A DNA stretch of 64,000 nucleotides from an uncultured Duncaniella sp. (GTDB taxonomy: Bacteria; Bacteroidota; Bacteroidia; Bacteroidales; Muribaculaceae): positions 310,001 through 374,000 of the forward strand of contig CAJTQR010000003.1 in NCBI GenBank assembly GCA_910578515.1. The letters are read 5' to 3'. The notes beneath the pieces were generated by a model. That model was given only the letters and a program-made list of their open reading frames with translations. It searched no databases and was not told the origin of the DNA. A program made the translations under genes and the position numbers. Of this stretch, positions 44,328 to 52,822 are shown in pieces (the first letter of the stretch is position 1; every line of letters begins with the position of its first letter).

Positions 44328-44358
44328 GTATTTCTCTGAGTGAATGGATGTAATTTTG
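44325..44358 (+). promoter_or_regulatory. Promoter for the micro-peptide and regulatory-domain protein
   Basis: TTTG (44325-44328), 22-nt spacer, TAATTTTG (44351-44358). Expected start near 44364; the first ATG downstream is at 44379. Confidence 0.6.
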
Positions 44359-44378
44359 CAAATGAAACATTAACCAAA

Positions 44379-44486
44379 ATGATTGATATGAGACCGATTA
44401 AATTATTCATCTTGATTTTAGTGTCATTTTTAGCTTCAGTATCCAATGCCGCTGAAGATAGAGACTATGTAAATTGTGTGGCTTAA
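44379..44486 (+). CDS. Micro-peptide with export signal, 35 residues
   Basis: ATG at 44379 (alternative 44388) opens MIDMRPIKLFILILVSFLAS, then VSNAAEDRDYVNCVA and stop. This is a textbook Sec signal peptide with a cleavage site after SNA, leaving about 12 residues (AEDRDYVNCVA). It sits directly behind a consensus promoter and 12 nt before the next gene, downstream of the TPR regulator. It could be a processed signalling peptide, a leader ORF, or the remnant of a decayed exported protein. Confidence 0.45.
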   Translation: MIDMRPIKLFILILVSFLASVSNAAEDRDYVNCVA

Positions 44487-44497
44487 TTTAGATAGAA

Positions 44498-45349
44498 ATG
44501 ATTAGAATACTATTCTTTACATTGTTTGTAATTGGGGTTACGGCTGGATGGGCTGAAAATATAAGAGGTATTATACTTGATGATAAAGGTGCTCCATTGC
44601 CATATGCTTCGGTGTGTGTGAAACATAGAGGGGTGGGATGTTTGAGTGATAGTCTCGGGCGTTTTGATTTAAAAGGACGCAGAATTCTACCGGATGATAC
44701 GCTGACTGTATCTTATATCGGTTACGAACCATTTGAGGTTGTAATAAAGGAAATTGACGGAGAGAATAAGGGAAGGGTTATGCTCTCCTCTTTGGCTACA
44801 AAGCTAAATGAAGTGATAGTCTATCCGTCAGGAAAAATAAAAAAGAAAACAAAAGGTAAGAAACATGAATGGGCTTTGATAAAATCCTATTTGGATGGCG
44901 AGATGGCGGGGGAATGCTTCGGATATGAATTTCATGCGAAGAAAAATAAGAAACTGCTATTATATAAAGTCGGGTTTTATTATTGTGAAGGTGTCCGTCA
45001 GATGACGAAGATGAAATTTCGGATTAATATATATGATATGAGTGATGTGAAAAAATCACCTTCATCAGAATTTAAGAATATATTGTCCAAACCTATTTAT
45101 TTTGATTATGTTTATAATGGTCTGCCAAGTGGAAAGTATGAATATATATTGCCTGAGAGTATCATGCTGCCCGACCGGGCAATGGTTGAGATTGAATTTC
45201 TCGAAAACCTGAATGATGAGGTTTTCTGGTTCAAAAGCAACTGGTTCGGCAAGCGCACATGGTCAAAATCGATAATAGATGGCGAATGGGAGAAAAATCC
45301 GTTTGCTGCACCGTTTTTTATTGAATGTGTTGAGGTGAGGGAAAAATAA
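44498..45349 (+). CDS. Exported protein with carboxypeptidase-like regulatory domain
   Basis: 283 residues. Signal peptide (about 1-19), then a CarboxypepD_reg-like beta-sandwich (20-110; IRGIILDDKGAPLPYASVCVK, then SYIGYE), as seen at the N-terminus of SusC-type receptors. The rest (about 120-283) is an unnamed domain rich in Tyr and Lys. Not followed by a barrel, so it is not a TonB receptor. AT-rich. Confidence 0.75.
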   Translation: MIRILFFTLFVIGVTAGWAENIRGIILDDKGAPLPYASVCVKHRGVGCLSDSLGRFDLKGRRILPDDTLTVSYIGYEPFEVVIKEIDGENKGRVMLSSLATKLNEVIVYPSGKIKKKTKGKKHEWALIKSYLDGEMAGECFGYEFHAKKNKKLLLYKVGFYYCEGVRQMTKMKFRINIYDMSDVKKSPSSEFKNILSKPIYFDYVYNGLPSGKYEYILPESIMLPDRAMVEIEFLENLNDEVFWFKSNWFGKRTWSKSIIDGEWEKNPFAAPFFIECVEVREK

Positions 45350-45390
45350 AATTATGTATGGCTTAAAAATTTGTCGGGAAAGTAATACGG

Positions 45391-45422
45391 TTTGTTTGTT
45401 ATGAATTATATTACTACCTTTA
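45391..45422 (+). promoter_or_regulatory. Promoter of murI
   Basis: TTTG (45391-45394), exactly 20 nt, then TACCTTTA (45415-45422), one mismatch to TAnnTTTG. Expected start near 45428; ATG at 45461. Confidence 0.55.
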
Positions 45423-45460
45423 CAATTCAATATAATGTTAAGATATAAATCAGAAAAGAT

Positions 45461-46291
45461 ATGTTACCATCATTGCCAGGTCCGATAGGCGTTTTTGATT
45501 CAGGTTACGGCGGTTTGACCATCCTAAGGGAGATGCGCAAGGTTATGCCGGAGTATGATTACATGTATCTTGGCGATAATGCCAGGGCGCCTTATGGCAC
45601 ACGTTCATTTGACGTGGTCTATCAGTTCACGCTTGAGGCGGTGAAGTCGCTCTTTGAGCGGGGGTGTCATCTGGTGATTCTCGCCTGCAACACTGCCTCG
45701 GCAAAGGCTCTCCGTTCCATCCAGCAGAAGGACCTCCCCGGTCTTGACCCTGACCGCCGTGTGCTCGGTGTGGTAATCCCCACAGTGGAGGCTCTCGGAG
45801 GTATTACGAAGAACGGCAATATCGGTGTGCTCGGTACCCCCGGTACCATCAGCTCAGGAACCTACGACATTGAGATAGCAAAATTCTTCCCGCAATACCG
45901 CACAGTCACCGCAGCATGCCCCATGTGGGTGCCGCTGGTCGAGAACAAGGAGTTTGACGCTCCCGGTGCCGACTATTTCGTGAAGAAGTATGTGGAGCAG
46001 CTCTTCAGCGAGGAGCCTGAAATCGACACAATTGTGCTCGGATGTACCCACTATCCACTCCTGCTCGACAAGATACGCCGTCAGGTGGCAGGCCGAGCTG
46101 AGATAGTGACACAGGGTGAGCTCGTTGCCAACAGTCTGAAGGATTATCTGCACCGTCATCCCGAGATGGACAGCAAATGCACCAAGAACGGTACATGCAC
46201 CTATCTCACCACTGAAAATCCGGTGAAATTTACCGAATTAGCTGAAATATTCCTTAATGCTCCGATTGAGGCAACACATGTCACTTTATAA
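45461..46291 (+). CDS. murI: Glutamate racemase
   Basis: Supplies D-glutamate for peptidoglycan. 276 residues with GVFDSGYGGLT at the N-terminus, catalytic Cys76 in ACNTASA and Cys195 in LGCTHYPLL, and GDNARAPYG. Its last 14 bases overlap the start of the DUF4493 lipoprotein gene in another frame. Confidence 0.97.
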   Translation: MLPSLPGPIGVFDSGYGGLTILREMRKVMPEYDYMYLGDNARAPYGTRSFDVVYQFTLEAVKSLFERGCHLVILACNTASAKALRSIQQKDLPGLDPDRRVLGVVIPTVEALGGITKNGNIGVLGTPGTISSGTYDIEIAKFFPQYRTVTAACPMWVPLVENKEFDAPGADYFVKKYVEQLFSEEPEIDTIVLGCTHYPLLLDKIRRQVAGRAEIVTQGELVANSLKDYLHRHPEMDSKCTKNGTCTYLTTENPVKFTELAEIFLNAPIEATHVTL

Positions 46292-48800
46292 AAAGTATCT
46301 ACAATTCTCATTCATCACATTGCTGCTGCTCTTGAGCGGATGCAGCGATTATGACTCGTCTTCGTCAGCGAGTTTCGGATTCTTGTCTCTGAAAGTCAGA
46401 GAGGATGTGCAGGTCAAATCACCTGAAGGTGGAGTAATCGAGGGCGTCAAGCCGCTTCCGCCATCCGATGTAACGGTCACAATGGAGGATGAGGAGGGAA
46501 AATATGCCCATACATGGGAGTCGCTGATGGAATTCCCTGAGCGGGAGCAATATTTCATCGGTACATATATGCTCACCGCAGCCTACGGCACTCCGCTCGA
46601 CGAGGGTTTTGATTCGCCATACTATTTTGGCTCTACTCAAGCCAGAGTGAGCAACCATGCCTACACCGAGGCGGTGATTGACCTCGGTCTGGTGAGTTGC
46701 CTCACTACTGTGACCTACAAGCCTATTGAACATCCCGACGTAGCATCCGTATCAGGTGTGCTCAATACCGGAGCCGGCGGTTATTTCCAATATCCTATGT
46801 CGGAGAGCCGCCTGCTCTATGTCCAGCCCGGCAGCCTCCGACTCTATCTTGAGGTCACTATGACCGATGGCAGGAGCGTCAGTTTCCTTGCCGGAGAGGT
46901 GGAGGAGACTGTAAGCTCTACTATGTACGATTTCAGCGTTGCTGTAGACGAGACAACCGATGGGACACCTGTCATCACCACTGCCATACTCGGCAAGAAG
47001 GAGATGATAGCGATTAGCGACGAGTTTCTCGCCATGGCTCCGCCGGTTATTGAGACCAAAGGTTGGAGCGACGGTGAGGTCATGACTCTGCCGGAAGGCG
47101 ACATGCCCTCAGCCGAAATCTCTGCAAGGGTGACAAGTGCGGCAGCCATGAAGCATCTTTTCTTCTCGGTCAACTCCGCATCGCTCCGCACGGCCGGAAT
47201 GCCCGTGCAGGTTGACCTGCTCAATCTTTCAGAGGATGAGGCGGCACTCCTTGCACGACTCGGATTGCAATTCTCGCTTCTGGACGATGGTGTGGATGTA
47301 AACCTCACATCCCTTCTCTCAAATCTGGTCTATTTTACAGCCGACGATGATATGTCGGTTTTCTTATTGATGGCTGAGGATGTCAACGGTAAGGTCTCGG
47401 AACCGGCCACACTTAATGTGCGTACTACTCCGGTGGAAATCGAGATTGCCGATGTGCATACGTCAGTGGTGGGAATCAACAAAGGGGTGATTGAGGTCCG
47501 TTCCACCGCTCCCGGTTTTGTGAATCATGTGGAGATAGAAATTGAGACCGTGAGTGGCAGCGATGAGTGGACCAAAACAGAGGTTTCCGATATTACAGCT
47601 GCTCCCGGCTCCATATATCTTGTCACATTCCCTATTCCCGAAGGGAGCGAGCCGGTGAATGTAAGAGTGCTCTATTGTGAAGAGGTGCGCGCCAACGTCA
47701 CTATCGCGAGAGTCATGCCCGAATTCACTATTGATGTTGACGCATTCGCCAATTTCGGAGTGGTGAAGATTGTGACTGACGACGAGGTGATGCGCGGCAT
47801 TATCACAGACCATGTGGTGGTATATGCCAATGATGAGAAAGCCTCTGTGCTTTCCCGTTATCCTGAGTCAGGACTCCTCACCATACTTGGTCTGACCCCG
47901 TCAACTACCTACCATTTCAAGGCTACGATGATGACAAATCCTGCCGAAGGCGACTTCACCAATACCATGACTGTGCGTACCGAGGGGACGCCCCAGTTCT
48001 CCAACGGAGACTTCGAGGAGCGTAATGATGGTGTGAGCTACAAGGACCTTCCGAGTGGTGGACGGTATTCCCAGACCACCGTGGAGATATTCAACTGGCA
48101 GAATCATACCTCCTACTCCCAGCTCGTGCCGAAAGGATGGGCCAACACCAATGCCAAGACATTCTGCAAGGCTGCTTCCAACTACAACACCTGGTACATG
48201 CAGCCATCTGTGTTTACTGTCAACGATGTGCAGAGCGGCGACTTTGCAGTGTCGCTACGTAGCGTGGCATTTGACCCCGACGGAGAGCCAATCCCCGATT
48301 ATGCCCAGACCGGTGACCCATATCTGCCTTACTCGCTCAATGTGCCACGGATTGCTTATCGTGCGGCCGGAAAACTGTTCCTCGGCGATTACCATTACGA
48401 TGCGGCTACAGGTAAGGAGACCTACAACGAGGGTGTGGCTTGGAACTCACGCCCCGTCTCGCTCAATGGTTTCTACAAGTACAAACCTTCCGAGAATAAC
48501 TGGAATGACCGTGGACTCGTGACTGTGGAGGTGCTTGGTGAGCGGGAAGGTAAGGAAATCGTGATAGCCTCTGCTCACAGGATTCTCCCGCTTGCCACCG
48601 GATACACCGCGTTCAGCGTACCTCTGGACTATGCCTATTATGGCGTGAAAGCCACTCGCATTAAGGTGATGTTTGCCTCGTCCGATAAGATTGGCACCAT
48701 CGAGGAGGAGACTGCTGCTATAAGCACACTTGCTGACCCCCGCACAGCTACCTCACTCGGCAGCCAGCTTTGGGTCGACAATGTGACCTTGGCATATTAA
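46278..48800 (+). CDS. DUF4493 / PCMD surface lipoprotein
   Basis: 840 residues from ATG 46278 (MSLYKKYLQF), chosen for its lipoprotein signal with lipobox LLSGC; the longer frame from 46257 lacks such a start. An N-terminal DUF4493-like domain (SFGFLSLKV; VTVTMEDEEGKYAHTW; GTYMLTAAYG) is followed by immunoglobulin-like repeats and a C-terminal putative carbohydrate-metabolism (PCMD) domain starting FSNGDFEERNDG and ending LWVDNVTLAY. Such proteins are typical Bacteroidales surface lipoproteins, possibly glycan-binding. Overlap with murI suggests co-transcription, though no functional link is obvious. Confidence 0.85.
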   Translation: MSLYKKYLQFSFITLLLLLSGCSDYDSSSSASFGFLSLKVREDVQVKSPEGGVIEGVKPLPPSDVTVTMEDEEGKYAHTWESLMEFPEREQYFIGTYMLTAAYGTPLDEGFDSPYYFGSTQARVSNHAYTEAVIDLGLVSCLTTVTYKPIEHPDVASVSGVLNTGAGGYFQYPMSESRLLYVQPGSLRLYLEVTMTDGRSVSFLAGEVEETVSSTMYDFSVAVDETTDGTPVITTAILGKKEMIAISDEFLAMAPPVIETKGWSDGEVMTLPEGDMPSAEISARVTSAAAMKHLFFSVNSASLRTAGMPVQVDLLNLSEDEAALLARLGLQFSLLDDGVDVNLTSLLSNLVYFTADDDMSVFLLMAEDVNGKVSEPATLNVRTTPVEIEIADVHTSVVGINKGVIEVRSTAPGFVNHVEIEIETVSGSDEWTKTEVSDITAAPGSIYLVTFPIPEGSEPVNVRVLYCEEVRANVTIARVMPEFTIDVDAFANFGVVKIVTDDEVMRGIITDHVVVYANDEKASVLSRYPESGLLTILGLTPSTTYHFKATMMTNPAEGDFTNTMTVRTEGTPQFSNGDFEERNDGVSYKDLPSGGRYSQTTVEIFNWQNHTSYSQLVPKGWANTNAKTFCKAASNYNTWYMQPSVFTVNDVQSGDFAVSLRSVAFDPDGEPIPDYAQTGDPYLPYSLNVPRIAYRAAGKLFLGDYHYDAATGKETYNEGVAWNSRPVSLNGFYKYKPSENNWNDRGLVTVEVLGEREGKEIVIASAHRILPLATGYTAFSVPLDYAYYGVKATRIKVMFASSDKIGTIEEETAAISTLADPRTATSLGSQLWVDNVTLAY

Positions 48801-48809
48801 GAGTTTGTT

Positions 48810-48844
48810 TCTAAGAGTGTGTTAAAAGTAAACACACTCTTAGA
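48810..48844 (+). terminator. Terminator after the DUF4493 gene
   Basis: A perfect 14-bp stem (48810-48823 with 48831-48844) and a 7-nt loop AAAAGTA. It lies 9 nt after the stop codon. Confidence 0.8.
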
Positions 48845-48901
48845 CTGTTTATCCCGATTGGTCGATGCGAACTGTTAAACAATCTTTTAAACAGAGCGCA
48901 G

Positions 48902-48933
48902 TTTGATATTTCGGGAATTTGATTGTAATTTTG
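48902..48933 (+). promoter_or_regulatory. Strong promoter abutting the DUF4923 start codon
   Basis: TTTG (48902-48905), exactly 20 nt, TAATTTTG (48926-48933). The ATG is at 48938, only 5 nt beyond, so transcription should start at or within a few bases of the start codon. This predicts a leaderless mRNA. Confidence 0.7.
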
Positions 48934-48937
48934 TGAC

Positions 48938-49627
48938 ATGAAAAAGTTATTTGCAACATTGTCATTAGTCCTAATCATGGGCTTATTTTCACCGCGCGCT
49001 CATGCGTGGGACCTTTCCGATTTGCTCAATGGAGTGAGCGGAAACAGCAGCAGTAAAACCGAACAGACCAAGGATACCACCGGTAAGAAATCGGGAGGTC
49101 TCGGCGACCTCCTCTCAGGAGTGGCAAATGCTCTCGGTGCCGGTTCCAAAAGCCTCACTATAGAGAAACTTGCCGGTACATGGACTTACGAATCGCCCGC
49201 AGTGACCTTCAAGAGCGACAACCTTCTGCTCAAAGCGGGTGGTGCGGCTGCCGCAAGTCAGGTGGAAAACAAACTCGCGCCCTATTATCGCACCGCTGGT
49301 CTTACCAATCTTGTAGTGACCATTGCCAATGATTCCACATTCACATTCCAGGCTCGCAAGGCTACCGTGAAAGGTACCATTGAAAAGAATGCCGAGACAG
49401 GAAATTTCGTGTTCAAATTTCAGGCGTTGAAAAAAATTAACCTCGGCTCCATGGAGGCGTTTATAGTGATGAACGGCGACAAGATGGACCTTACCTTCGA
49501 TGTGTCAAAGCTCATGACACTCCTTGAGCGTGTGGGTACACTTACCAACAATAGCTCTGTAAAGACCGTCTCTGCCATGCTCAATCAGTACGATGGTATG
49601 ACTGCGGGATTCACCCTGAAACGATGA
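48938..49627 (+). CDS. DUF4923 exported lipocalin-like protein
   Basis: 229 residues. Signal peptide ending SPRAHAWD (about 1-23), a Ser/Gly/Lys-rich linker (25-75), then a lipocalin-like beta-barrel region (LAGTWTYESPAVTFKSDNLL; YRTAGLTNLVVTI; DSTFTFQARKATVKGTIEK). This matches the DUF4923 family of Bacteroidales. Its stop overlaps the next gene's ATG (ATGA), so it is translationally coupled to the GT2-phosphoribosyltransferase gene. Function unknown. Confidence 0.85.
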   Translation: MKKLFATLSLVLIMGLFSPRAHAWDLSDLLNGVSGNSSSKTEQTKDTTGKKSGGLGDLLSGVANALGAGSKSLTIEKLAGTWTYESPAVTFKSDNLLLKAGGAAAASQVENKLAPYYRTAGLTNLVVTIANDSTFTFQARKATVKGTIEKNAETGNFVFKFQALKKINLGSMEAFIVMNGDKMDLTFDVSKLMTLLERVGTLTNNSSVKTVSAMLNQYDGMTAGFTLKR

Positions 49628-51174
49628 ACCGCCGGGGGGAACGCCGGAGGGAGGATAGAATATCGGTAATAATACCGGCTTACAATGCGCAGACATATCT
49701 CCGGCAAGCACTGGAGAGCGTGTCTGCGCAGTCATATCCGCACATTGAGATAATAGTGGTTGATGATGGCTCTACCGACGCTACTCCGCGCATCGTGGCT
49801 GAAATGATGGCGGCCGACAGCCGAATCAAGCTTATAAGCAAACCCAACAGCGGACTTGCTGACTCGCGCAACCGTGGTGTGGATGAATGTACCGGCGAAT
49901 GGGTCACATTTCTTGACAGCGATGATTGTTTGCTTCCCGGAGCCCTTGATTGTCTGATTTCTGCCGCTGTGAGTCAGGAGTGTGACATAGCTGTCGGGCG
50001 AATCACACGCCGGTCGACCGGTGTGTATCCAACCCCGTCCCGCGAAGTGGCTACAGAACTATTGACTGCCCATGAGGCTGTGGAGCGCACATTGTACCAG
50101 CGGCGCGGCATGGAGCCCTCGGCATGCGGCAAGCTCTACCGCCGCAATCTCCTTCGGCAGGAACGGTTCAGAGCCGCCACATGGTATGAGGATATAGACC
50201 ATTTCTACCGTGCCTATCTGCTTGCGGGTAGGGTAGTGGTAGTGAATGCCGATGTGTACTTCTACAGGTGTAATCCGGCCGGGTTTCTCAGCACCTTCAC
50301 ATCCGGAAGGCTTGATGTGCTCGAAGTGACCGGGAGGATGGAGAAATATATTGCCGCCCATCATCCCACGCTGCTCCGTGCGGCCCGCGACAGGCGTATG
50401 AGTGCAAATTTCAATATGCTCGGCTTGCTCTCCCTGCAGCCGGTAAGCCACCGGTACGACATGATGATGGATAGGTGTCTTGACGTGATAAAGGAGCGGA
50501 GGGCAGATAGTCTGGGGAACCCTAAGGTACGGATTAAGAACAAGTTGGGAATATTGGTCAGCTACGGGGGTGCGGGAGTGCTCAAACGCTTCCTGCGCAT
50601 TATTTACGCTCCACGCAAGCGGGTGATAACACTCAGCCGGCGTGAATTTGCCGACACTTCCCTTGCATTGGGACAAATGGTGCTCTCCGATGGCTATATA
50701 CCTGATGTCATTGTAGGAATCCGTCATGGTGGGTTGTGCGTGACTGAGGCTCTGGCAGGGCTTTTCCCGGAGGCAAAGCTGACAGCGGTGGATATGAAAC
50801 GCCCCGGAAGCCGTCTTAAATGTCATGCAAAAAATTTTATGAAGCATCTTCCGCAGGGAGTGCTTGACAGATTCAGAATCTGGGAGTCAAATCTCATGGA
50901 GCGGAGGAGTGTCAGCGTCCACGCCCCGGTATGTATTCCTGATGAGCTGAAAAGTCTTGAAGATGTGAAAGTACTTGTGGTCGATGATGCTGTTGACAGT
51001 GGTGCCACGCTCGGAAGTGTTATGGTGAGTCTGCGGCGAGTCTCCCCCCGCGCGTCATTCCGCTCGGCGGTGCTCACGGTCACAACCCGGAAGCCGGCTG
51101 TGCGCCCGGATTACTGTTTATATGACAATAACATTTTGATACGATTCCCATGGTCGATGGATTGGAAAGAGTGA
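49624..51174 (+). CDS. GT2 glycosyltransferase fused to a phosphoribosyltransferase
   Basis: 516 residues, cytoplasmic, in two parts. Residues 10-250: a GT-A fold family 2 glycosyltransferase (VIIPAYNAQTYLRQALESV; VVDDGST with Asp47/48; LADSRNRG; DXD-type FLDSDD at 98-101). Residues about 330-516: a type I phosphoribosyltransferase, with a pyrophosphate loop-like GIRHGG (365-370) and the PRPP signature VLVVDDAVDSGATL (450-463). A basic linker (about 300-335) joins them. I know of no common enzyme with this pairing. It is coupled by overlaps to DUF4923 upstream and a HAD phosphatase downstream, suggesting PRPP-dependent transfer to a glycan and later dephosphorylation; that is inference. Confidence 0.85.
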   Translation: MNRRGERRREDRISVIIPAYNAQTYLRQALESVSAQSYPHIEIIVVDDGSTDATPRIVAEMMAADSRIKLISKPNSGLADSRNRGVDECTGEWVTFLDSDDCLLPGALDCLISAAVSQECDIAVGRITRRSTGVYPTPSREVATELLTAHEAVERTLYQRRGMEPSACGKLYRRNLLRQERFRAATWYEDIDHFYRAYLLAGRVVVVNADVYFYRCNPAGFLSTFTSGRLDVLEVTGRMEKYIAAHHPTLLRAARDRRMSANFNMLGLLSLQPVSHRYDMMMDRCLDVIKERRADSLGNPKVRIKNKLGILVSYGGAGVLKRFLRIIYAPRKRVITLSRREFADTSLALGQMVLSDGYIPDVIVGIRHGGLCVTEALAGLFPEAKLTAVDMKRPGSRLKCHAKNFMKHLPQGVLDRFRIWESNLMERRSVSVHAPVCIPDELKSLEDVKVLVVDDAVDSGATLGSVMVSLRRVSPRASFRSAVLTVTTRKPAVRPDYCLYDNNILIRFPWSMDWKE

Positions 51175-51803
51175 TGATGCCCTGTGCGGTGGTTGATTTG
51201 GACGGGACCATAATCCGGGGCAATTCCATGCATGAGATGGTGCGGTTCATGCTGAGTGAAGGCATGGGTTGTGGCAATCTGTGTGTGGTGGCAAAACTGT
51301 TGGGATATCTCGCCAAAAGGCGTATGAGGCTTACCGACCACCGGGGCATGAAATATCCCATCCACCGTATTGCCGAGGCGTTTCTCCACAAAGGTGACAG
51401 GATGGAGCGCCTTGTGGAGCGAGTGGCGCTCAAGGTCAATCAGGAGGTGAGATGCAAGCTCGATGCCCTGCGCCGCGAGGGTTATAGAATCATTATTGCC
51501 ACCGCTGCCCCCGATGTCTATATGCCGGCATTGGCTGAGGCATTGGGTGCCGATGCCTATACCGCCACACCGCTGTCCGCCACTCCCGATGGCTATCTGG
51601 AGAACCGTGGTGAGCGTAAATTGAGCCGCGCGGTGGAGATGGCACGTTCCAGAGGTTGGGATATACGCTGTGTGCTCACTGACCATAGCGATGACTTGCC
51701 GCTGCTCAGGTTGCATGGGGTGGAAAGGGTGCTTGTGGCGCCTGCCGATAAATTGTGTGAGACATTGACCGGTCTCAATCTCCCTTTCACCGTGGTCGGC
51801 TAA
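51174..51803 (+). CDS. HAD-superfamily phosphatase (SerB-like)
   Basis: 209 residues from ATG 51174, which overlaps the upstream TGA by one base; 51150 is an alternative start within the upstream gene. HAD motifs: nucleophile Asp8 and Asp10 in VVDLDGTIIRG, motif II Thr in IIATAAPD, motif III Lys in GERKLSRAV, motif IV TDHSDDLPLL. A helical cap follows motif I, as in the HAD-IB class. Likely phosphate-monoester substrate; coupling to the PRTase fusion suggests a 5-phosphoribosyl product. Confidence 0.85.
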   Translation: MMPCAVVDLDGTIIRGNSMHEMVRFMLSEGMGCGNLCVVAKLLGYLAKRRMRLTDHRGMKYPIHRIAEAFLHKGDRMERLVERVALKVNQEVRCKLDALRREGYRIIIATAAPDVYMPALAEALGADAYTATPLSATPDGYLENRGERKLSRAVEMARSRGWDIRCVLTDHSDDLPLLRLHGVERVLVAPADKLCETLTGLNLPFTVVG

Positions 51804-51922
51804 CGCAACTGCCCATTTGAGTAATCCGGTTTTATCATCTTTTCATGATATAATCCCTCTCATGGAATTTTAAAATTAGGTATTAAATACCATTTTTAAT
51901 TTATAAAGTAATTCATTCAATT

Positions 51923-52822
51923 ATGCAACAATACATCTTCTCCTTTCTGATAATGGTGCTTATGTCAAGTATTCATTGCACGGCACAAGAATCGCAAGAT
52001 GTCCCCACAGACAACTATGGCATGGTAAAAACAAACATTCGAGTGTCCTATGACTATACAAACGCGTCTATTTCCGACCACTTTAACGCCCGTATGTCTT
52101 ATGAATTTTTCAAAAATCAAAAATTCACACTTACCGCAAACGCAAATTATAACTCGCTTCAAGCTGAGTTATCAGCTGACAATCTTCCAGCCGGATATGA
52201 CCCCATGCAAATGGGTATGAACAAAACACATCTTTATGGTCAATTGGGTGTTTCAGCGTCATTTCGCAGTAGACTTTTTGGTCGGCCGTTTATGGCGTTT
52301 GGAATATTGTCAGCCGACTGGGGAGACCGGCGTTTTCAACGCGTATCAGGTATAGCAATGGGTCTGTTTATGTTGCGGGCAAATAGAAACACTCAATTTG
52401 GCATAGGACCACTTGTATTGATTAATTCCACAACTAAAGTTCCTGCGTTTATTGTATTTATGTATCGCCATCGTTTCAACAATCATATTGCTCTGAACTT
52501 ATACGGCGGGATGTTTGGACTTGATTACACACCTACTACGTCAGACTTGATAACCATTGGGGGTGATATCGATGTGAGGTCATTTTACTTTCAGCCAAAT
52601 CACGCTGATTTACCCAAAAGATGCCGGTACACAAACACCAATTTTCGTCCCGGTGTCAAGTATAAGCGTAGACTTGCCACAAACCTCTATGGTGAAATAC
52701 AGGGTGGTGTGATACTTAAGATGTCAAGCCGCGTTACAGGAGTGTCGGGAACCAAAAGATATTTCGATGTTCCAATGCCGACACGTCCATTCGTTCAGAT
52801 TGCGTTTAATTATGCATTATAA
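51923..52822 (+). CDS. Putative outer-membrane beta-barrel protein
   Basis: 299 residues. Signal peptide ending HCTAQE, then alternating amphipathic strands (NIRVSYDYTNASI; FTLTANANYNSL; HLYGQLGVSASFRSRLFG) and a C-terminal FVQIAFNYAL with aromatic end, as in outer-membrane barrels. Family not identified. AT-rich relative to the preceding genes and not in an evident operon. Confidence 0.65.
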   Translation: MQQYIFSFLIMVLMSSIHCTAQESQDVPTDNYGMVKTNIRVSYDYTNASISDHFNARMSYEFFKNQKFTLTANANYNSLQAELSADNLPAGYDPMQMGMNKTHLYGQLGVSASFRSRLFGRPFMAFGILSADWGDRRFQRVSGIAMGLFMLRANRNTQFGIGPLVLINSTTKVPAFIVFMYRHRFNNHIALNLYGGMFGLDYTPTTSDLITIGGDIDVRSFYFQPNHADLPKRCRYTNTNFRPGVKYKRRLATNLYGEIQGGVILKMSSRVTGVSGTKRYFDVPMPTRPFVQIAFNYAL

